Positions 51,635 through 62,940 of a stretch of 64,000 nt of DNA are shown one piece after another. The DNA is from Lentzea fradiae (GTDB taxonomy: Bacteria > Actinomycetota > Actinomycetes > Mycobacteriales > Pseudonocardiaceae). The DNA is taken from contig NZ_FNCC01000001.1 of the NCBI RefSeq assembly GCF_900100955.1, positions 806,001 to 870,000 on the forward strand. The letters run 5' to 3'. Under the pieces are notes generated by a model. The model did not search any database. It was given only the letters and a program-made list of their open reading frames with translations, and was not told the DNA's origin. Position 1 is the first letter of the stretch. Each line of letters starts with the position of its first letter. The position numbers and the translations under genes are program-made.

Positions 51635-53161
51635 CGGAACAGCACTTGGTCGACCACGGTCCGCAGGACGTCGGGACTGGGCGCGGCCGGGCTGCGCCAC
51701 GCGATGAACCCGTCCGGGCGGATCAGGACGGCGCCCTCGTCGGTGATGCCGTAGCGGCGGGTGAAGTCGCCGGTGGGGTCGTGGAGGGTGTCGCCGACGC
51801 GGTGGTGCTCGATCCGGGGGTCCGAGAGGTTCCGGCAAGCGGGACCGGTGACGAGGACCAGGCCGCGGCCCATGAAATCCACAGTGGACACTTCGGTGCC
51901 GTTGTGCTCCAGGGTGATGTGGGGTGCGCGGCAGCCGGGTGCGGCGGTGGGGTGGTCGGGGTCTTCCACGAGGGCGGGGGTGCTGTCCGCGACGATGGCG
52001 CCTTCGGCGTAGGTGTAGCCGAACATCGTGGCCCGCTGGCGGACGGCGCTGTCGCGTGCGTCGCCCGGTTTGCCGTTGACCAAGCCGTACCGTTCCACGG
52101 TCAGCGTGGTGGTGTGGCGGGCCACGGGGAGGCGTTCGGGCTCGTAGGTGGCCAGCAGGTCCGGTCCTGCCACGCCGCGGTGGTGCAGGGCGATCTTCCA
52201 CGCCAGGTTGAAGGCGTCCTGGACGGCGGTCGCCACGCCGAAGGTGCCCACGGGCGGCATGACGTGGGCGGCGTCGCCCGCGATGAACGCACGGCCGACG
52301 TGCATGCGGTGGGCGACCTGGCCGGAGATCTCCCACGGCGTCTCGGACACGCGGTCGATCACGACCGGCAGGTCGTCGACGCCGATGGCCGTGCGCAGCA
52401 GGTGCACGCACCGCTCTTCGGTGAAGTCGGCGACGTCGTCGCCCGGTCGCAGGGAGACGGCGAACCGCCACCGCTTCGCGCCGTCGATGGACGTGAGGAA
52501 CCCGTGCACGGCGGGGTTGCGCACGGTCAGCGCGACGATCTTGCGATCGTGCAACACGTCGCGGAGGTCGGCGTCGAAGTAGATGTTGACCTTGCGGGCC
52601 AGCAGGTCCGAGCTGTCCTGCCCCACGTCGAGCATGCGGCGGACGGGGCTGTGCGCGCCGTCCGCCACGATGAGGTGGTCGGCGCGGACGCGCTCGTCCT
52701 GTCCGGTGCGGTGGTCGCGCACCACCGCGACAACGCCGTCGGGTTTGTTGTCCACTGCCACGACCTCGTGGTGGTAGCGCACGTCCGCGCCGGTCTGGAC
52801 CGCGTGGGCGCGCAGCAGTGGTTCGAGCTGGTTCTGGTCGATCGCGGCCCACTGGCACGGGCTCAGCGGGTCGGTGCCGGTGTCGAGGCGGTTGGGCAGC
52901 CTCAGCAGCTCCGGGCCCGCCACGGTCTCGGCGTGGGCGACGACGGTGTGGTCGGCGATCGGTGAGCGCACCTGCCTGATGGCCTGTTCCAGGCCCACGG
53001 CGCGGTACAGCTCCATCGTGCGCGGGTTGAGCGCGCGGGCCCTGGGGTCGGCCGACGGTTCGGGGTGGCGCTCCACCAGCAGGGACGGCACGCCGTACCA
53101 GGAGAGGAACACGGCGGTGGACAGGCCGGTGACGCCGCCGCCCGCGATCAGCACCGGGGTT

Positions 53162-53169
<8 letters not shown>
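51631..53169 (-). CDS. FAD-dependent polyketide hydroxylase (WhiE ORFVIII-like)
   Basis: The 512-residue protein starts at ATG 53169, overlapping the cyclase by 8 bp. FAD site VLIAGGGVTGLSTAVFLSWYG, DG motif ADHLIVADGAHSPVRRML, GD motif AFIAGDAAHVMPPVGTFGVATAVQDAFNLAWK, then a C-terminal thioredoxin-like domain (~400-512) as in aromatic polyketide hydroxylases. It would oxidise the aromatic pigment precursor. Order in the operon corresponds to whiE ORFVIII / schC. Confidence 0.92.
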
Positions 53170-54178
<1,009 letters not shown>

Positions 54179-54180
54179 AG

Positions 54181-55422
54181 TCAGTTACCTCCGGTGATCG
54201 GTGATTCCGGGTGGCGCAGCACGAGCGCCGAGTTCCCGCCGTACACGCCGCGGGAGAGCACCAGGACGGTGCGCAGGTCCGCCGGGCGAGCGGCGCCGGT
54301 GACCAGGTCGAGGTCGAACAGGCAGTCGCGCACGCCGGGGGTGGGCGGCACGAGACCGTGTTCGAGGGCCAGCACGGCGGCGGCGACGTCGAGCACGGCC
54401 GCGGCGGCGTAGCAGCGTCCGTAGCCCGCTTTCGGTGCTGTCACCGGAACTCGGCTCGCGCGCTCGCCCAGCAGCAGGCGCACCGCCTCTGCTTCGGCGG
54501 CGTCGGCGCTCGGGTCGGCCATCGCGTCGAGGAACACCGCGTCCACGCCGTCCGGAGTCAGACCGGCCTCCGCCAACGCGTCCGTCGCGGCGCGCAGCAG
54601 TCCCTGCGCCGACTGGTCGAACTGCCGCCGACCCGTGTAGGTGGCGCCGTGTCCCGCCACCACCGCCTTCACTGCGGCGCCGCGGCTGCGCGCGGCGTCG
54701 GCGTCCTCCACGACGAGCATGGCGCCGCCCTCGGCCGGCGCGAACCCGCCCGCCTGCCCGGTGAACGGCTGGTAGGCCGTGGCGGGGTCGCGGGACGTGC
54801 TCAGCAGTCCCAGCCCGAGCTGGCAGCACATCGCGTACGGGCAGAAGGGGGCTTCCGCACCGCCGACCAGCATGGCCCGCGCACCCCGGCGCAGCTCGCC
54901 CCCGGCGGCGGCGAGAGCGTCCAGGCCACCCGCCTCGTCGGCGACCAGCACGCCGGACGGGCCGCGCAAGCCGTTGCCGATGGAGACCTGGCCGGAGCAC
55001 GCGGCGTAGAACCAGGCGATCGACTGGTAGGGGCCGACGTGCTCGGGTCCGTTCCGCCACAGCCGTTCGATCTCGCGCTGGCCGAACTCCACGCCGCCGC
55101 TGTAGCTGGCCGTCATCACCCCGAACTCGAACGGGCCGACCGCGGCCGGTTCCAGCGCGGCGTCCTCCAGCGCCAGGTCGGCGGCGGCGAGGGCGAAGTG
55201 GGTGAACCGGTCGGTCTGCACGGTGATCCGCGGGTCGACCCACCCGTCCGGTGCGAACGCGGCCACCTCGCCCGCCACGGTGACGGGGTAGGGGTTGGGG
55301 TCGATCCGCCCGATCGGCGCGAGCGCCAGGTGCCCGTCGCGCACGGCGGGCCAGAACTCGCCGACCCCGAGACCGCTCGGGGCGACCACGCCGAGACCGG
55401 TCACGACGGCCGCGGGACTCAC
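54181..55422 (-). CDS. Ketosynthase beta / chain length factor
   Basis: The 413-residue protein starts at GTG 55422, GTGA overlap with KS alpha. The thiolase fold is intact but the active-site Cys is absent: the nucleophile loop reads [17 protein letters not shown], as in CLFs. [19 protein letters not shown] and [20 protein letters not shown] are typical. It pairs with KS alpha and sets chain length; a spore-pigment CLF usually gives a long (C24-range) chain, inferred here from locus type only. Confidence 0.94.
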   Translation of the reverse strand: MSPAAVVTGLGVVAPSGLGVGEFWPAVRDGHLALAPIGRIDPNPYPVTVAGEVAAFAPDGWVDPRITVQTDRFTHFALAAADLALEDAALEPAAVGPFEFGVMTASYSGGVEFGQREIERLWRNGPEHVGPYQSIAWFYAACSGQVSIGNGLRGPSGVLVADEAGGLDALAAAGGELRRGARAMLVGGAEAPFCPYAMCCQLGLGLLSTSRDPATAYQPFTGQAGGFAPAEGGAMLVVEDADAARSRGAAVKAVVAGHGATYTGRRQFDQSAQGLLRAATDALAEAGLTPDGVDAVFLDAMADPSADAAEAEAVRLLLGERASRVPVTAPKAGYGRCYAAAAVLDVAAAVLALEHGLVPPTPGVRDCLFDLDLVTGAARPADLRTVLVLSRGVYGGNSALVLRHPESPITGGN

Positions 55423-56675
55423 GGCCGTCCCGCCTTCGTCAGCACCACCGCGGACTGGAACCCGCCGAAGCCGCTGCCGACCGACAGCACCACGTCGAGC
55501 GGGCGTTCCCTGGCGGTGTGCGGCACGTAGTCCAGGTCGCACTCCGGGTCCGGTGTGTCCAGGTTCGCGGTCGGCGGGACCACGCCGTGGACGAGGGCCA
55601 GCGCGCAGGCGGCCAGCTCGATGGAACCGATCGCGCCCAGCGAGTGGCCGATCATCGACTTGATCGAGCTGACCGGCACGTGGTGCGCGCGCTCGCCCAG
55701 GAGCCGGTGGAACGCGGCGGTCTCGTGGCGGTCGTTCTGCCGGGTGCCCGAGCCGTGCGCGTTGATGTAGCCGACCTCGTCCGGCGCCACCCCGGCGTGG
55801 TCCAGCGCGCGCCCGGCGGCCTCGGCCATCTCGACACCCTCCGTCGTCAGACCCGTCATGTGGTGGGCGTTGCTGCGGGTGGCGAAGCCCTCGACCCGCG
55901 CCAGCACCTCCGCGCCCCGGCGACGGGCGTGGCCGAGCTCCTCCAGCACCAGCACGGCCGCGCCCTCGCCGAGCACGAAGCCGTCCCGGTCGCGGTCGAA
56001 CGGACGAGCCGCGTGCGCCGGATCGTCGTTGCGCGCCGAGGTCGCGCGGATCGCGTCGAAGCAGGCCACCGTGATCGGTGAGATCGGCGACTCCGAGGCC
56101 CCCGCCACCACCACGTCGGCCTTGCCGTCCTCGATGAGGCGGGCGCCGTGGCCCACCGCGTCCAGCCCGGCCGTGCAGCCGGTGGACACCGTCCGCACGG
56201 GCCCGCGGGCACCGACCCGGTCGGCGACCTCCGCGGCCAGCGTGGCGGGGGACAGGGCGCAGTGCAGGAACGGCGAGGCCGCGTCCGCGTCGACCAGCCA
56301 CTGCCGCCCGCGGCGCGAGGTGGCCACGTAGTCCTGCTCCAGCAGCGTCGTGCCGCCGACCGCGGAACCCATGCACACCCCCAGCCGCCACGGGTCCGCG
56401 ACGGCCACCTGCGCCTGCCGCCACGCCTCGTCGGCCGCGACGGCGGCGAACTGGACGTAGCGGTCCATCCGGGTGATCTCCGCGGTGGTCAGGCCCTCGT
56501 GCACCGGGTCGAAGTCGCACTCCGCGGCGATCCTCGACCGGAACCCCTCCGGGTCGAAGAGCGTGATCGGCCGGGTGGTGGTGCGTCCGGAGGTGATCAG
56601 CTCCCAGAAGGTCTTCGTCCCGATGCCGCCCGGTGCCACCACTCCCAGGCCGGTGACCGCCACCCGGCGCGTCAC
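55419..56675 (-). CDS. Ketosynthase alpha of type II PKS
   Basis: The 418-residue protein starts at GTG 56675, overlapping the cupin gene by GTGA. Catalytic Cys167 in [14 protein letters not shown], His in [13 protein letters not shown] and His in [14 protein letters not shown] are intact. It extends malonyl units with the CLF. Corresponds to whiE ORFIII. Confidence 0.95.
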   Translation of the reverse strand: MTRRVAVTGLGVVAPGGIGTKTFWELITSGRTTTRPITLFDPEGFRSRIAAECDFDPVHEGLTTAEITRMDRYVQFAAVAADEAWRQAQVAVADPWRLGVCMGSAVGGTTLLEQDYVATSRRGRQWLVDADAASPFLHCALSPATLAAEVADRVGARGPVRTVSTGCTAGLDAVGHGARLIEDGKADVVVAGASESPISPITVACFDAIRATSARNDDPAHAARPFDRDRDGFVLGEGAAVLVLEELGHARRRGAEVLARVEGFATRSNAHHMTGLTTEGVEMAEAAGRALDHAGVAPDEVGYINAHGSGTRQNDRHETAAFHRLLGERAHHVPVSSIKSMIGHSLGAIGSIELAACALALVHGVVPPTANLDTPDPECDLDYVPHTARERPLDVVLSVGSGFGGFQSAVVLTKAGRP

Positions 56676-57061
56676 GACACCTGCTCCGTGTCCACGTGCC
56701 CCAGGTCCGGCCGCGGGGCCAGCGGGCACAGCTGGAACAGCACGCGCGCCGGTGACGTCCCGGTGTTGCGCACGCGGTGCCGCACCCCGATCGGCACGAG
56801 GACCGCCTGGTCCGTGCCCACCTCGTGCGGCACGTCGTCGAGGTCCACCACCACCGAACCCTCGACGACGTAGAGGAACTCCTCGGAGTACGGGTGGTAG
56901 TGCTCGTTCACCCGGTCGCCGGGCGCGATCAGCACGACTCCCATGAACCCGGAGGTGGCGCCGACCGTGGCCGGGCCGAGCACGACCCGGATGTCGCCGC
57001 CGCGGCCGGTGTTGGGGGCGACGTCGTCCGGGCTCATCACGTGGTGCAGCTGGCCGGTCAT
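56672..57061 (-). CDS. Cupin-domain protein (WhiE ORFII-like)
   Basis: The 129-residue protein starts at ATG 57061, ATGA overlap with the SchA/CurD gene. Cupin motif 1 is [21 protein letters not shown], and motif 2 [13 protein letters not shown]. His/Glu ligands suggest a bound metal. In whiE loci the cupin is ORFII and probably takes part in polyketide tailoring. Confidence 0.9.
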   Translation of the reverse strand: MTGQLHHVMSPDDVAPNTGRGGDIRVVLGPATVGATSGFMGVVLIAPGDRVNEHYHPYSEEFLYVVEGSVVVDLDDVPHEVGTDQAVLVPIGVRHRVRNTGTSPARVLFQLCPLAPRPDLGHVDTEQVS

Positions 57062-57669
57062 GCCACCACCGCCCCCACCACGCGGTCGGTCACCAGCGAC
57101 ATCGGGCGCGCCGTGTGCACCAGCGGCGCCAGCGTTTGCGCGAGCGGTACGGCGGGCTCGTCGCCGAAGGACTCCACCAAGTGCACGATCATGTCCCTTC
57201 GTCGGAAAATCGTTGTGCCGCAACCGGAGTCCCGGCTCTCGGCGGCCAGCAGCCGCACCACCTCGGCGGCCTGGCCCGGCAACGCCCGGTAGAACGCCGC
57301 CGCACGGGGCGGGTGGCCGGGCTGGTCGTTGCGGGAGGCGACCACCCGCATCACCGAGCCGGCCAGGAACCGCCGCCTGCTGTCGTCGTCGGACAGGTCG
57401 CGGTCCTGCACCAGGTGCGGGCGCAGCCGTTCCTCCACGGACCGGATCTGGGGCTGCGCGGCCAGGTGCCGGATCGCCTCCTGCGGCGGGCAGGTGATGT
57501 CCACGACCCGCACCACGACCGGTCCCGCCATGAAGACCGACGTGCGGTCCAGCAACGGGCGGGCGGCCTGCGGGCGGCCGGGCGGGGGCCCGGCGTAGCC
57601 GGAGAGGATCTCGGCCACCGCCGCCTCCGACTCGGGCCGCACCGGGAAGGTCAACGCATACCGGTTCAC
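57058..57669 (-). CDS. SchA/CurD-like domain protein (WhiE ORFI-like)
   Basis: The 203-residue protein starts at GTG 57669, GTGA-type overlap with the upstream monooxygenase. Core [40 protein letters not shown] and [18 protein letters not shown] is colinear with the protein at 50969, to which it is roughly 50% identical by eye. In front of cupin-KS-CLF it occupies the classical whiE ORFI position. Confidence 0.9.
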   Translation of the reverse strand: MNRYALTFPVRPESEAAVAEILSGYAGPPPGRPQAARPLLDRTSVFMAGPVVVRVVDITCPPQEAIRHLAAQPQIRSVEERLRPHLVQDRDLSDDDSRRRFLAGSVMRVVASRNDQPGHPPRAAAFYRALPGQAAEVVRLLAAESRDSGCGTTIFRRRDMIVHLVESFGDEPAVPLAQTLAPLVHTARPMSLVTDRVVGAVVA

Positions 57670-58040
57670 GACTTGGCCTCCAGCAGTTCTCGATCGGCTT
57701 CGGTGCCCGGCGCGGTGGTCAGGCGGACGTGGTAGCGCAGGGACTCGCGCGCCGTCGTGGCCGCGACCAGCGGGGCCGCGAGCCGCCGGTGGTCCGCGCC
57801 GCGCTCCCAGGCGTGGAAGTGCGCCGGGCTGGACCACTCGCTGGTGAGCACCCAGTCCTCGGGGTCGCCCTCCGACTGGCACAGCTGGTCGCCGAGGTAA
57901 CCCTCCACTCGCGACACCTGGTGCCTGATCCGCCGGTAGGCGTCGAGGAAGCGGTCCCGCTCCGCGTCCGGCACGCGCAGGCGGAAGATCACCCGCAGCC
58001 GCCCTCGCTCCGACGTGTCGTGCTCCGCCGTCGATGCCAT
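57666..58040 (-). CDS. Antibiotic biosynthesis monooxygenase-like (ABM) protein
   Basis: The 124-residue protein starts at ATG 58040 after AGGAGACGAG. Ferredoxin-like ABM features: [51 protein letters not shown] and [13 protein letters not shown]. Cofactor-free quinone-forming monooxygenases belong here. First gene of the pigment operon; not part of the basic whiE set of eight. Confidence 0.87.
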   Translation of the reverse strand: MASTAEHDTSERGRLRVIFRLRVPDAERDRFLDAYRRIRHQVSRVEGYLGDQLCQSEGDPEDWVLTSEWSSPAHFHAWERGADHRRLAAPLVAATTARESLRYHVRLTTAPGTEADRELLEAKS

Positions 58041-58170
58041 CTCGTCTCCTCCGGGTGTGCACGGGTGATCTCGTAGTGACCGAGGGTCGATTTGCTCGCG
58101 CCCGCCAGCAAGTCGAGTCCGGCGGGCAGGTTGAAGATCCACCCGATCGGGAGAAGAACCCGGTGCCAGG

Positions 58171-58461
58171 TCAGGAAGACCTGTCCGGCTGGGAGGCGAT
58201 CCGGCAGGCGTGCGAAGCCACCTCGCGCCGCACGCCCTCCCGGCGCAGCATCCGCTGGCACGTGCTGACATCGGCCTTGTCGCCCGTTTTCGCGATCTTG
58301 CACGCTTTGAGCACGGTTTCGGTCGCTTTGTACCCGTTCTCCATCACGTGGTCGATGCAGATCCCGGGATCGGCCTGGGCGAGCGGTCCCGTGAACGAGA
58401 ACAGGGCCGTGGCGGTGAGCACCATGCCGGTCAGACCGGCCAGACGGGACAAACGCGACAT
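58171..58461 (-). CDS. Small secreted cysteine-containing protein
   Basis: The 96-residue protein starts at ATG 58461; AGGAGAGGA is upstream. Signal peptide 1-30 (MSRLSRLAGLTGMVLTATAL, cleavage after PLAQA). The mature part has four cysteines (GICIDHV, LKACKIA, STCQRML, HACRIA) and many Lys/Arg, consistent with two disulfides. Function unknown; may be surface-located. Stands alone between two operons. A GC hairpin (GCCCGCC 58100-58106 / GGCGGGC 58121-58127) lies downstream of it. Confidence 0.8.
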   Translation of the reverse strand: MSRLSRLAGLTGMVLTATALFSFTGPLAQADPGICIDHVMENGYKATETVLKACKIAKTGDKADVSTCQRMLRREGVRREVASHACRIASQPDRSS

Positions 58462-58821
58462 CGAATCGTCCTCTCCTGATCACGCCGGACCCGGCGCTGC
58501 GCCGTGCCCGGCCGGGCGTCCTTCGTTCAGTACCTCAGGATGCGTGCGCCAAGCCGATCCGGCTGACTCAAGCCCCGATCGAGCACAATGCCGCCCGGTA
58601 AGGGGGAAAAAGCATGTCACCGTGTGCGCGGCGCAGTGGAAGACACCACAATGGACTGTCCGATTTGGCCTGTATGGGTACGCCTGCGCACTGGCTGGCG
58701 GATCACTCCGTGCCGGTGTCCGACTGATCAGGTGAACCGCGAGTTTCCGGTAGCGGCCCCACGTCCGGCGGCGGCTCTTGTAGCCTCGTCACGTCGTTGA
58801 ACGATCTGCGGGGGAAGTGCC
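58462..58821. other. 360-bp promoter region of the ESX-like operon
   Basis: No gene seen. GC-rich repeats occur at 58485-58525 (CCGG/GGCC arms, imperfect hairpin). The region must carry promoters for the leftward secreted protein and the rightward YbaB-like operon. No unambiguous -35/-10 found. Confidence 0.45.
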
Positions 58822-59325
58822 GTGACAGACCGCCAGGAGCGGATGCAGTCGCTCATGCGCTCGTTCGAGGAGCAGGCGAAGAAGGCCGGTGAGCTGCAGC
58901 AGGCCATGAAGGACCTGCGCGGCGTCGGGCGCAGCCCGGACGGGGCGGTCACGGTGACCGCGGCGTCCTCGGGCGCCGTGCTGGGGCTGCGGCTGACGCC
59001 GAACGCCGTGAACCGGTCGCACGTCCAGCTGCAGCAGGAGATCCTCGACGCGATCCGGATGGCCACCCAGAACGCCGCCCAGCAGCTGGAACAGGCGGTG
59101 GCGCCGATCCTGGGCGACCGGCTGCAGCAGTTCAAGGACGGCATGGCCGCCTCGGGCGTGGAGCCGATCATGCCCTCGGCTCCGCCACCGCCGGGCGCCC
59201 AGGACTCCGCCCCGCCGCCCCTGGCGCCGGCTCGTCCTCCGGCCGCACCGCAGACCACCGCGCGGAACCGCCCGGTGCGCGACGAGGTCGAAGACGAAGA
59301 ACCGCCGAGCACGTACCTGAGGTAG
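58822..59325 (+). CDS. YbaB/EbfC-family-like protein
   Basis: The 167-residue protein starts at GTG 58822 after GCGGGGGA. Residues 1-105 resemble YbaB: coiled N-terminus (MQSLMRSFEEQAKKAGELQQ), VTVTAASSGAVLGLRLTPNA and LQQEILDAIRMATQNAAQQLEQ. The C-terminal tail (~115-167) is Pro/Ala-rich and disordered. YbaB proteins bind DNA, but copies beside ESX/WXG genes in actinobacteria are common and may act in secretion instead. First gene of a seven-gene rightward operon. Confidence 0.8.
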   Translation: MTDRQERMQSLMRSFEEQAKKAGELQQAMKDLRGVGRSPDGAVTVTAASSGAVLGLRLTPNAVNRSHVQLQQEILDAIRMATQNAAQQLEQAVAPILGDRLQQFKDGMAASGVEPIMPSAPPPPGAQDSAPPPLAPARPPAAPQTTARNRPVRDEVEDEEPPSTYLR

Positions 59326-59336
59326 GGGGAGATCAG

Positions 59337-59663
59337 GTGAAGTTCCAGGTCCAGCCGGAGGCGCTGACGGCGTTCGCCGAGGGGAGCGACAGCCTCGCGG
59401 AGAAGTTCGGCGCGCTGGCGAAGCTGCTCGAGCAGGCGAGGGTCGACGACCAGTGCTTCGGCCCGATCGGTGACGCGGTCGGGTTGAGCAGCGGCTACCT
59501 CAAGAGCTTGCAGGAGTGCCAGCAGCTCGCGACCGATGCGCAGAAGTTCCTGAAGCAGACCGGTGAGCAGCTGCAGGAGAGCTTCGAGGTCTACCGCGGG
59601 GTGGACGACGGGATCTCGAAGGCGTTCGGGCAGATCGGCCGGGGACTGGGGAGCGGTGCCTGA
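59337..59663 (+). CDS. ESX/type VII-type small helical protein (EspC-like)
   Basis: The 108-residue protein starts at GTG 59337 with AGGGGGAG upstream. It is a two-helix WXG100-like layout: FQVQPEALTAFAEGSDSLAEK, then LSSGYLKSLQECQQLATDAQKFL and QLQESFEVYRGVDDG. The Trp is missing at the turn, fitting the EspC/"type VII secretion target" group more than EsxA. Overlaps the next gene by TGATGA. No EccC or other secretion core genes in the window. Confidence 0.78.
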   Translation: MKFQVQPEALTAFAEGSDSLAEKFGALAKLLEQARVDDQCFGPIGDAVGLSSGYLKSLQECQQLATDAQKFLKQTGEQLQESFEVYRGVDDGISKAFGQIGRGLGSGA

Positions 59664-60799
59664 TGACCGGTCCCGGTACGTTCGCCGACCTCAACGACGC
59701 CGGCCAGAAGAACTGGTTCGAGCAGGCGGCCGGTCGTGGCAGCTCCGCCTACAGCGCGGTCTCCGACCTGGCCGACGCCACCTCGCCGCCGCAGATGACC
59801 GCCGCCACCATCTCCGGCCGCCTGGAGCTGTTGCAGACGCTGGCGAGCCCGGGACAGGCGTTGCTGGACAACGGCCTGGGCTTCCTGGTCTCCATCGTGC
59901 TGAGCCCGTTGATCGAGCTGGCCGAGTGGGCGGTCGGCGACCCCGAGCAGATGCGCGCCACCGGCAAGGGCTGGGAGGAGGTCGCGCGGTGGCTCGACGA
60001 GGTCGCCGAGTCGGAGAAGAAGCGCGCCGCGGCCACCACCGGTCTGTGGCGGGGCGACGCGGGTGACGGCTTCCGCAAGCAGGTCACCGAGTTCGCCGGC
60101 GGCGTCGAGGCGCTCGCCGAGGACATCCGCGGCCTGAAGCAGACGCTCGACACGATCGCCGAGCTCTTCGACCTGTTCGTCGAGTTCGTGATCGACGTCA
60201 TCACCGAGCTGATCATCGGCTTGATCGTGCAGTGGCTGGCGGCGCTGGCGGCCTCGTGGATCACGGCGGGCGGCTCCGTCGCGGCGGCGGGCGCGACGAC
60301 GACCGTGCAGGTCGGCAGCACCGGTGTGCGGATCTCGATGCGCGTGTCGAAGCTGCAGATGAAGCTGTTCCAGGCGGTCAAGAAGATCGAGGAGATGCTG
60401 GTGCGCCTGCGCGGCCCGCTGCGCCAGGTCATCAACCGGATGAACGGCCTGCGCGGCGGCAACATGGCCCAGCAGTTCGCCGGCCGCCACCTCGGCTCGA
60501 ACCCGATCGTCAACATCGTCACCAGGGCCGACGGCACGACGCTCGCCTCGACCACCGCGAACAGGTTCATGCAGGGGGTGACCGGGGAGGGCGCGCTCGC
60601 GGGCAACATCGCGCAGACCGTGCTCACCGGCGCGCTCGGCGGCCAGACCAGGATCACCGGCGCCCTGTTCGACGCCGGTGCGAGCGCCGCGGTCGACGGC
60701 GCCATCACGTTCGGCAGCCAGGAGGCGTACGACGCCGCGCAGAACACACCGTCGGAAGAGGAGCGCCGCGACGCTCAGGAACGCGGGTTCACCTGGTGA
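59663..60799 (+). CDS. WXG-type N-terminal domain protein, putative type VII substrate
   Basis: The 378-residue protein starts at ATG 59663. Residues ~85-175 look like a WXG100 helical hairpin, with LWRGDAGDGFRKQVTEFAGGV at the turn. A long hydrophobic stretch follows (~170-205: FDLFVEFVIDVITELIIGL, IVQWLAALAASWITAGG), then a helical/Gly-rich C-terminal region. Toxins of this architecture (LXG/WXG) often end in a variable toxic domain, but I recognise no toxin motif. The two genes after it may be its partners, including an immunity protein, which is speculative. Confidence 0.78.
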   Translation: MTGPGTFADLNDAGQKNWFEQAAGRGSSAYSAVSDLADATSPPQMTAATISGRLELLQTLASPGQALLDNGLGFLVSIVLSPLIELAEWAVGDPEQMRATGKGWEEVARWLDEVAESEKKRAAATTGLWRGDAGDGFRKQVTEFAGGVEALAEDIRGLKQTLDTIAELFDLFVEFVIDVITELIIGLIVQWLAALAASWITAGGSVAAAGATTTVQVGSTGVRISMRVSKLQMKLFQAVKKIEEMLVRLRGPLRQVINRMNGLRGGNMAQQFAGRHLGSNPIVNIVTRADGTTLASTTANRFMQGVTGEGALAGNIAQTVLTGALGGQTRITGALFDAGASAAVDGAITFGSQEAYDAAQNTPSEEERRDAQERGFTW

Positions 60800-61476
60800 A
60801 GCTCCACGGCGTTCTCGCGGTCCGGCAGTCCTGGTGCCGGCCCGGCGAGCCCATCCTGCTGTGCGCCGGCACCGGCAGCCTCGGGTTCGACCTCGCGGGC
60901 CTGGACTGGCGGGGCCGCCCCGAGCGGGGTGGCCTGGGAAAGGTTGCCGGTGCCCTCGGCAACGTGGCCGCGGGCGTGGTGGACGCCGCGCTCGCGGGCA
61001 GCGGCCCCGAGGACGGAGGAGCGGACACGCCGCACGTCGTGGCGTGGGGGCCGCGTGCCGACGGGATCGCGACCCGGCTGTGCCAGCCGGTGGCCGGCGT
61101 CTCCTGGCTGGTGCTCACACCGCACCGGCTGGGCAGGGTCGCGCTCGTGGAGGAACCCGCCGAGCCGGAACCGGAGAAGAGCCTCCTCGGCCGCGTGAGC
61201 GGCCTCGCGAAGAGCGCCCGCGACATCTTCGGCGGGAAGAGCCCGTACCCGCCCCATCAGCCGATCGCGACCGCCGAGGTCACGACGGTGGCCGAGGTGG
61301 GGCGGGAGCACATCGGCGGAGTTGCTCCGGCTGAACGAAAACTGCCGAGGCAGTACCAGACGCGCGACGTCCACGCCCTGCGGGTGTCGTTCGTGGACGG
61401 CTCCGGAGTCGACGTGCTCACGTCGTCCCCCGAGAACGCGCGGCGGTTGCTCGTCTTGGCCAACGGACAGGGGTGA
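60796..61476 (+). CDS. Unknown protein A of ESX-like operon
   Basis: The 226-residue protein starts at GTG 60796 (GTGA overlap). N-terminal half has LHGVLAVRQSWCRPGEPILLC and SWLVLTPHRLGRVALVEEP. The end has HALRVSFVDGSGVDVLTSSPE, NARRLLVLANG. The pattern of short strands with a terminal helix resembles PH-like domains. Related in layout to the next protein (both open with a WVRPGEQI-like phrase and end with SVR-FADGS). Function unknown. Confidence 0.7.
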   Translation: MKLHGVLAVRQSWCRPGEPILLCAGTGSLGFDLAGLDWRGRPERGGLGKVAGALGNVAAGVVDAALAGSGPEDGGADTPHVVAWGPRADGIATRLCQPVAGVSWLVLTPHRLGRVALVEEPAEPEPEKSLLGRVSGLAKSARDIFGGKSPYPPHQPIATAEVTTVAEVGREHIGGVAPAERKLPRQYQTRDVHALRVSFVDGSGVDVLTSSPENARRLLVLANGQG

Positions 61477-62108
61477 CCGTGCCCAGGGACAGGTTCAAGC
61501 TCGCGGAGATCGCCCAGAAGCACTGGGTCCGCCCCGGCGAGCAGATCGTGTGGGCGGTGGAGCGCAAGGGACACGTCGGTTCGGCGGGCAAGGCACCGCA
61601 CGCGCTCGTCGGCGGTGTGCCGCAGGCCGGCCTCCCCGAGCCCGAGTGGCCGCTGCCGACCACCGCGGTGAGCACCGGCCGGTTCAGCATGGACGAGTGG
61701 GCGCACGACCCGGCCGTCTGGGGCTGGGCGCACGCCCAAAGCCCTGACCAGATCGCCGTGCGGTGGGCCGACCTGTTCACCGCCGGACGGGACGAGTGCT
61801 GGCTGCTGCTCAGCGACCAGCGCCTCGGGCTCGTGGTGGAAGGCGAGGTGCTCGAACCCGGGCGCGGCGGTCTGTTCACGCGCTCACGTGAGCCGAAGCG
61901 CGAGGTCGCGCCGTTGGTCACGTGGTGGGAGGCGCCCGTCGGCGCTGCCCGGCGGTTCGTGGCGGTGCCGTTGGGCAGGGCGGTGGAGCCGGAGTGGTTC
62001 GTGCGGGTGGAGTTCGCGGACGGCTCCGCGTTCGACTTCCGCGACCCGCGGGCCGAGCAGTCCGTCCGGACGGCCTACGCCAACCTGGGCGGCCACGCCG
62101 CGACCTGA
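61473..62108 (+). CDS. Unknown protein B of ESX-like operon, related to protein A
   Basis: The 211-residue protein starts at GTG 61473 (GTGA overlap). Features: QKHWVRPGEQIVWAVERKGH, WLLLSDQRLGLVVEGEVLEP and WFVRVEFADGSAFDFRDPRA, EQSVRTAYANLGGHA. Strand-rich with a C-terminal helix; similarity to protein A suggests an old duplication. Family unknown; could be a DUF found with WXG-type genes. Confidence 0.7.
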   Translation: MTVPRDRFKLAEIAQKHWVRPGEQIVWAVERKGHVGSAGKAPHALVGGVPQAGLPEPEWPLPTTAVSTGRFSMDEWAHDPAVWGWAHAQSPDQIAVRWADLFTAGRDECWLLLSDQRLGLVVEGEVLEPGRGGLFTRSREPKREVAPLVTWWEAPVGAARRFVAVPLGRAVEPEWFVRVEFADGSAFDFRDPRAEQSVRTAYANLGGHAAT

Positions 62109-62139
62109 CTCGCTGCCGGAGGAGTGGCAGGATCATCTG

Positions 62140-62940
62140 GTGGACGTCGTCAGCAGGAACAACGTGGTCGTGACCGGCAACGAGGCGGGACCGGTCGTTC
62201 TGCTGGCGCACGGGTTCGGCTGCGACCAGAACCTGTGGAGACTGGTCGTGCCCTTGCTGGCCGAGACCTACCGGGTGGTGTTGTTCGACCACGTCGGGGC
62301 CGGTCTGTCGGACGTGGCGGCGTGGACGGCGGAGCGGTACAGCAGCCTCGACGCGTACGCCGACGACGTGCTGACGATCTGCCGCGAGCTGGACCTGCGC
62401 GACGTCGTGCTGGTCGGGCACTCGGTCAGCGCGATGATCGCGGTCCTCGCGGCCAACAGGGAGCCGGAGCGGTTCGCGAAGCTGGTGCTGCTGACGCCGT
62501 CACCGCGCTACGTGGACGACGGCGACTACCGGGGCGGGTTCAGCCGCGCGGACATCGACGAGCTGCTCGACGCGCTGGAGGCGAACTACCTGGGCTGGTC
62601 GGCGGTGATGGCGCCGGTGATCATGGACAACCCCGGCCGACCTGAGCTCGGGCAGGAGCTGACGAACAGCTTCTGCCGGACCGATCCGGAGATCGCGCGG
62701 GTGTTCGCCCGCGTGACGTTCCTGTCGGACAACAGGAGCGACCTGGCGAAGGTCACCGTGCCGACCCTGGTGGTCCAGTGCGCACGGGACGCCATCGCGC
62801 CGCGGGAGGTCGGGCAGTTCGTCCACGACCAGGTCCGTGGCAGTGAGCTCGTGACGCTGGACGCCGTCGGGCACTGCCCGCAGCTCAGCGCGCCAGAGGC
62901 GACCGCCGCGGCGATCGCGGAGTTCGCGGGAGGCCGGTGA
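62140..62940 (+). CDS. RsbQ-like alpha/beta hydrolase
   Basis: The 266-residue protein starts at GTG 62140, 7 bases after AGGA. Opens RNNVVVTGNEAGPVVLLAHGFGCDQNLWR; nucleophile Ser in VLVGHSVSAMIAVLAAN; Asp in VVQCARDAIAPREVG; His in DAVGHCPQLSAPE. This set and the GHSVS elbow match RsbQ, the B. subtilis hydrolase that, with RsbP, senses energy stress and activates sigma-B. It also resembles strigolactone/karrikin receptor hydrolases. Stop and next ATG share TGATG, so RsbQ and the RsbP-like phosphatase are coupled as in Bacillus. Confidence 0.92.
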   Translation: MDVVSRNNVVVTGNEAGPVVLLAHGFGCDQNLWRLVVPLLAETYRVVLFDHVGAGLSDVAAWTAERYSSLDAYADDVLTICRELDLRDVVLVGHSVSAMIAVLAANREPERFAKLVLLTPSPRYVDDGDYRGGFSRADIDELLDALEANYLGWSAVMAPVIMDNPGRPELGQELTNSFCRTDPEIARVFARVTFLSDNRSDLAKVTVPTLVVQCARDAIAPREVGQFVHDQVRGSELVTLDAVGHCPQLSAPEATAAAIAEFAGGR

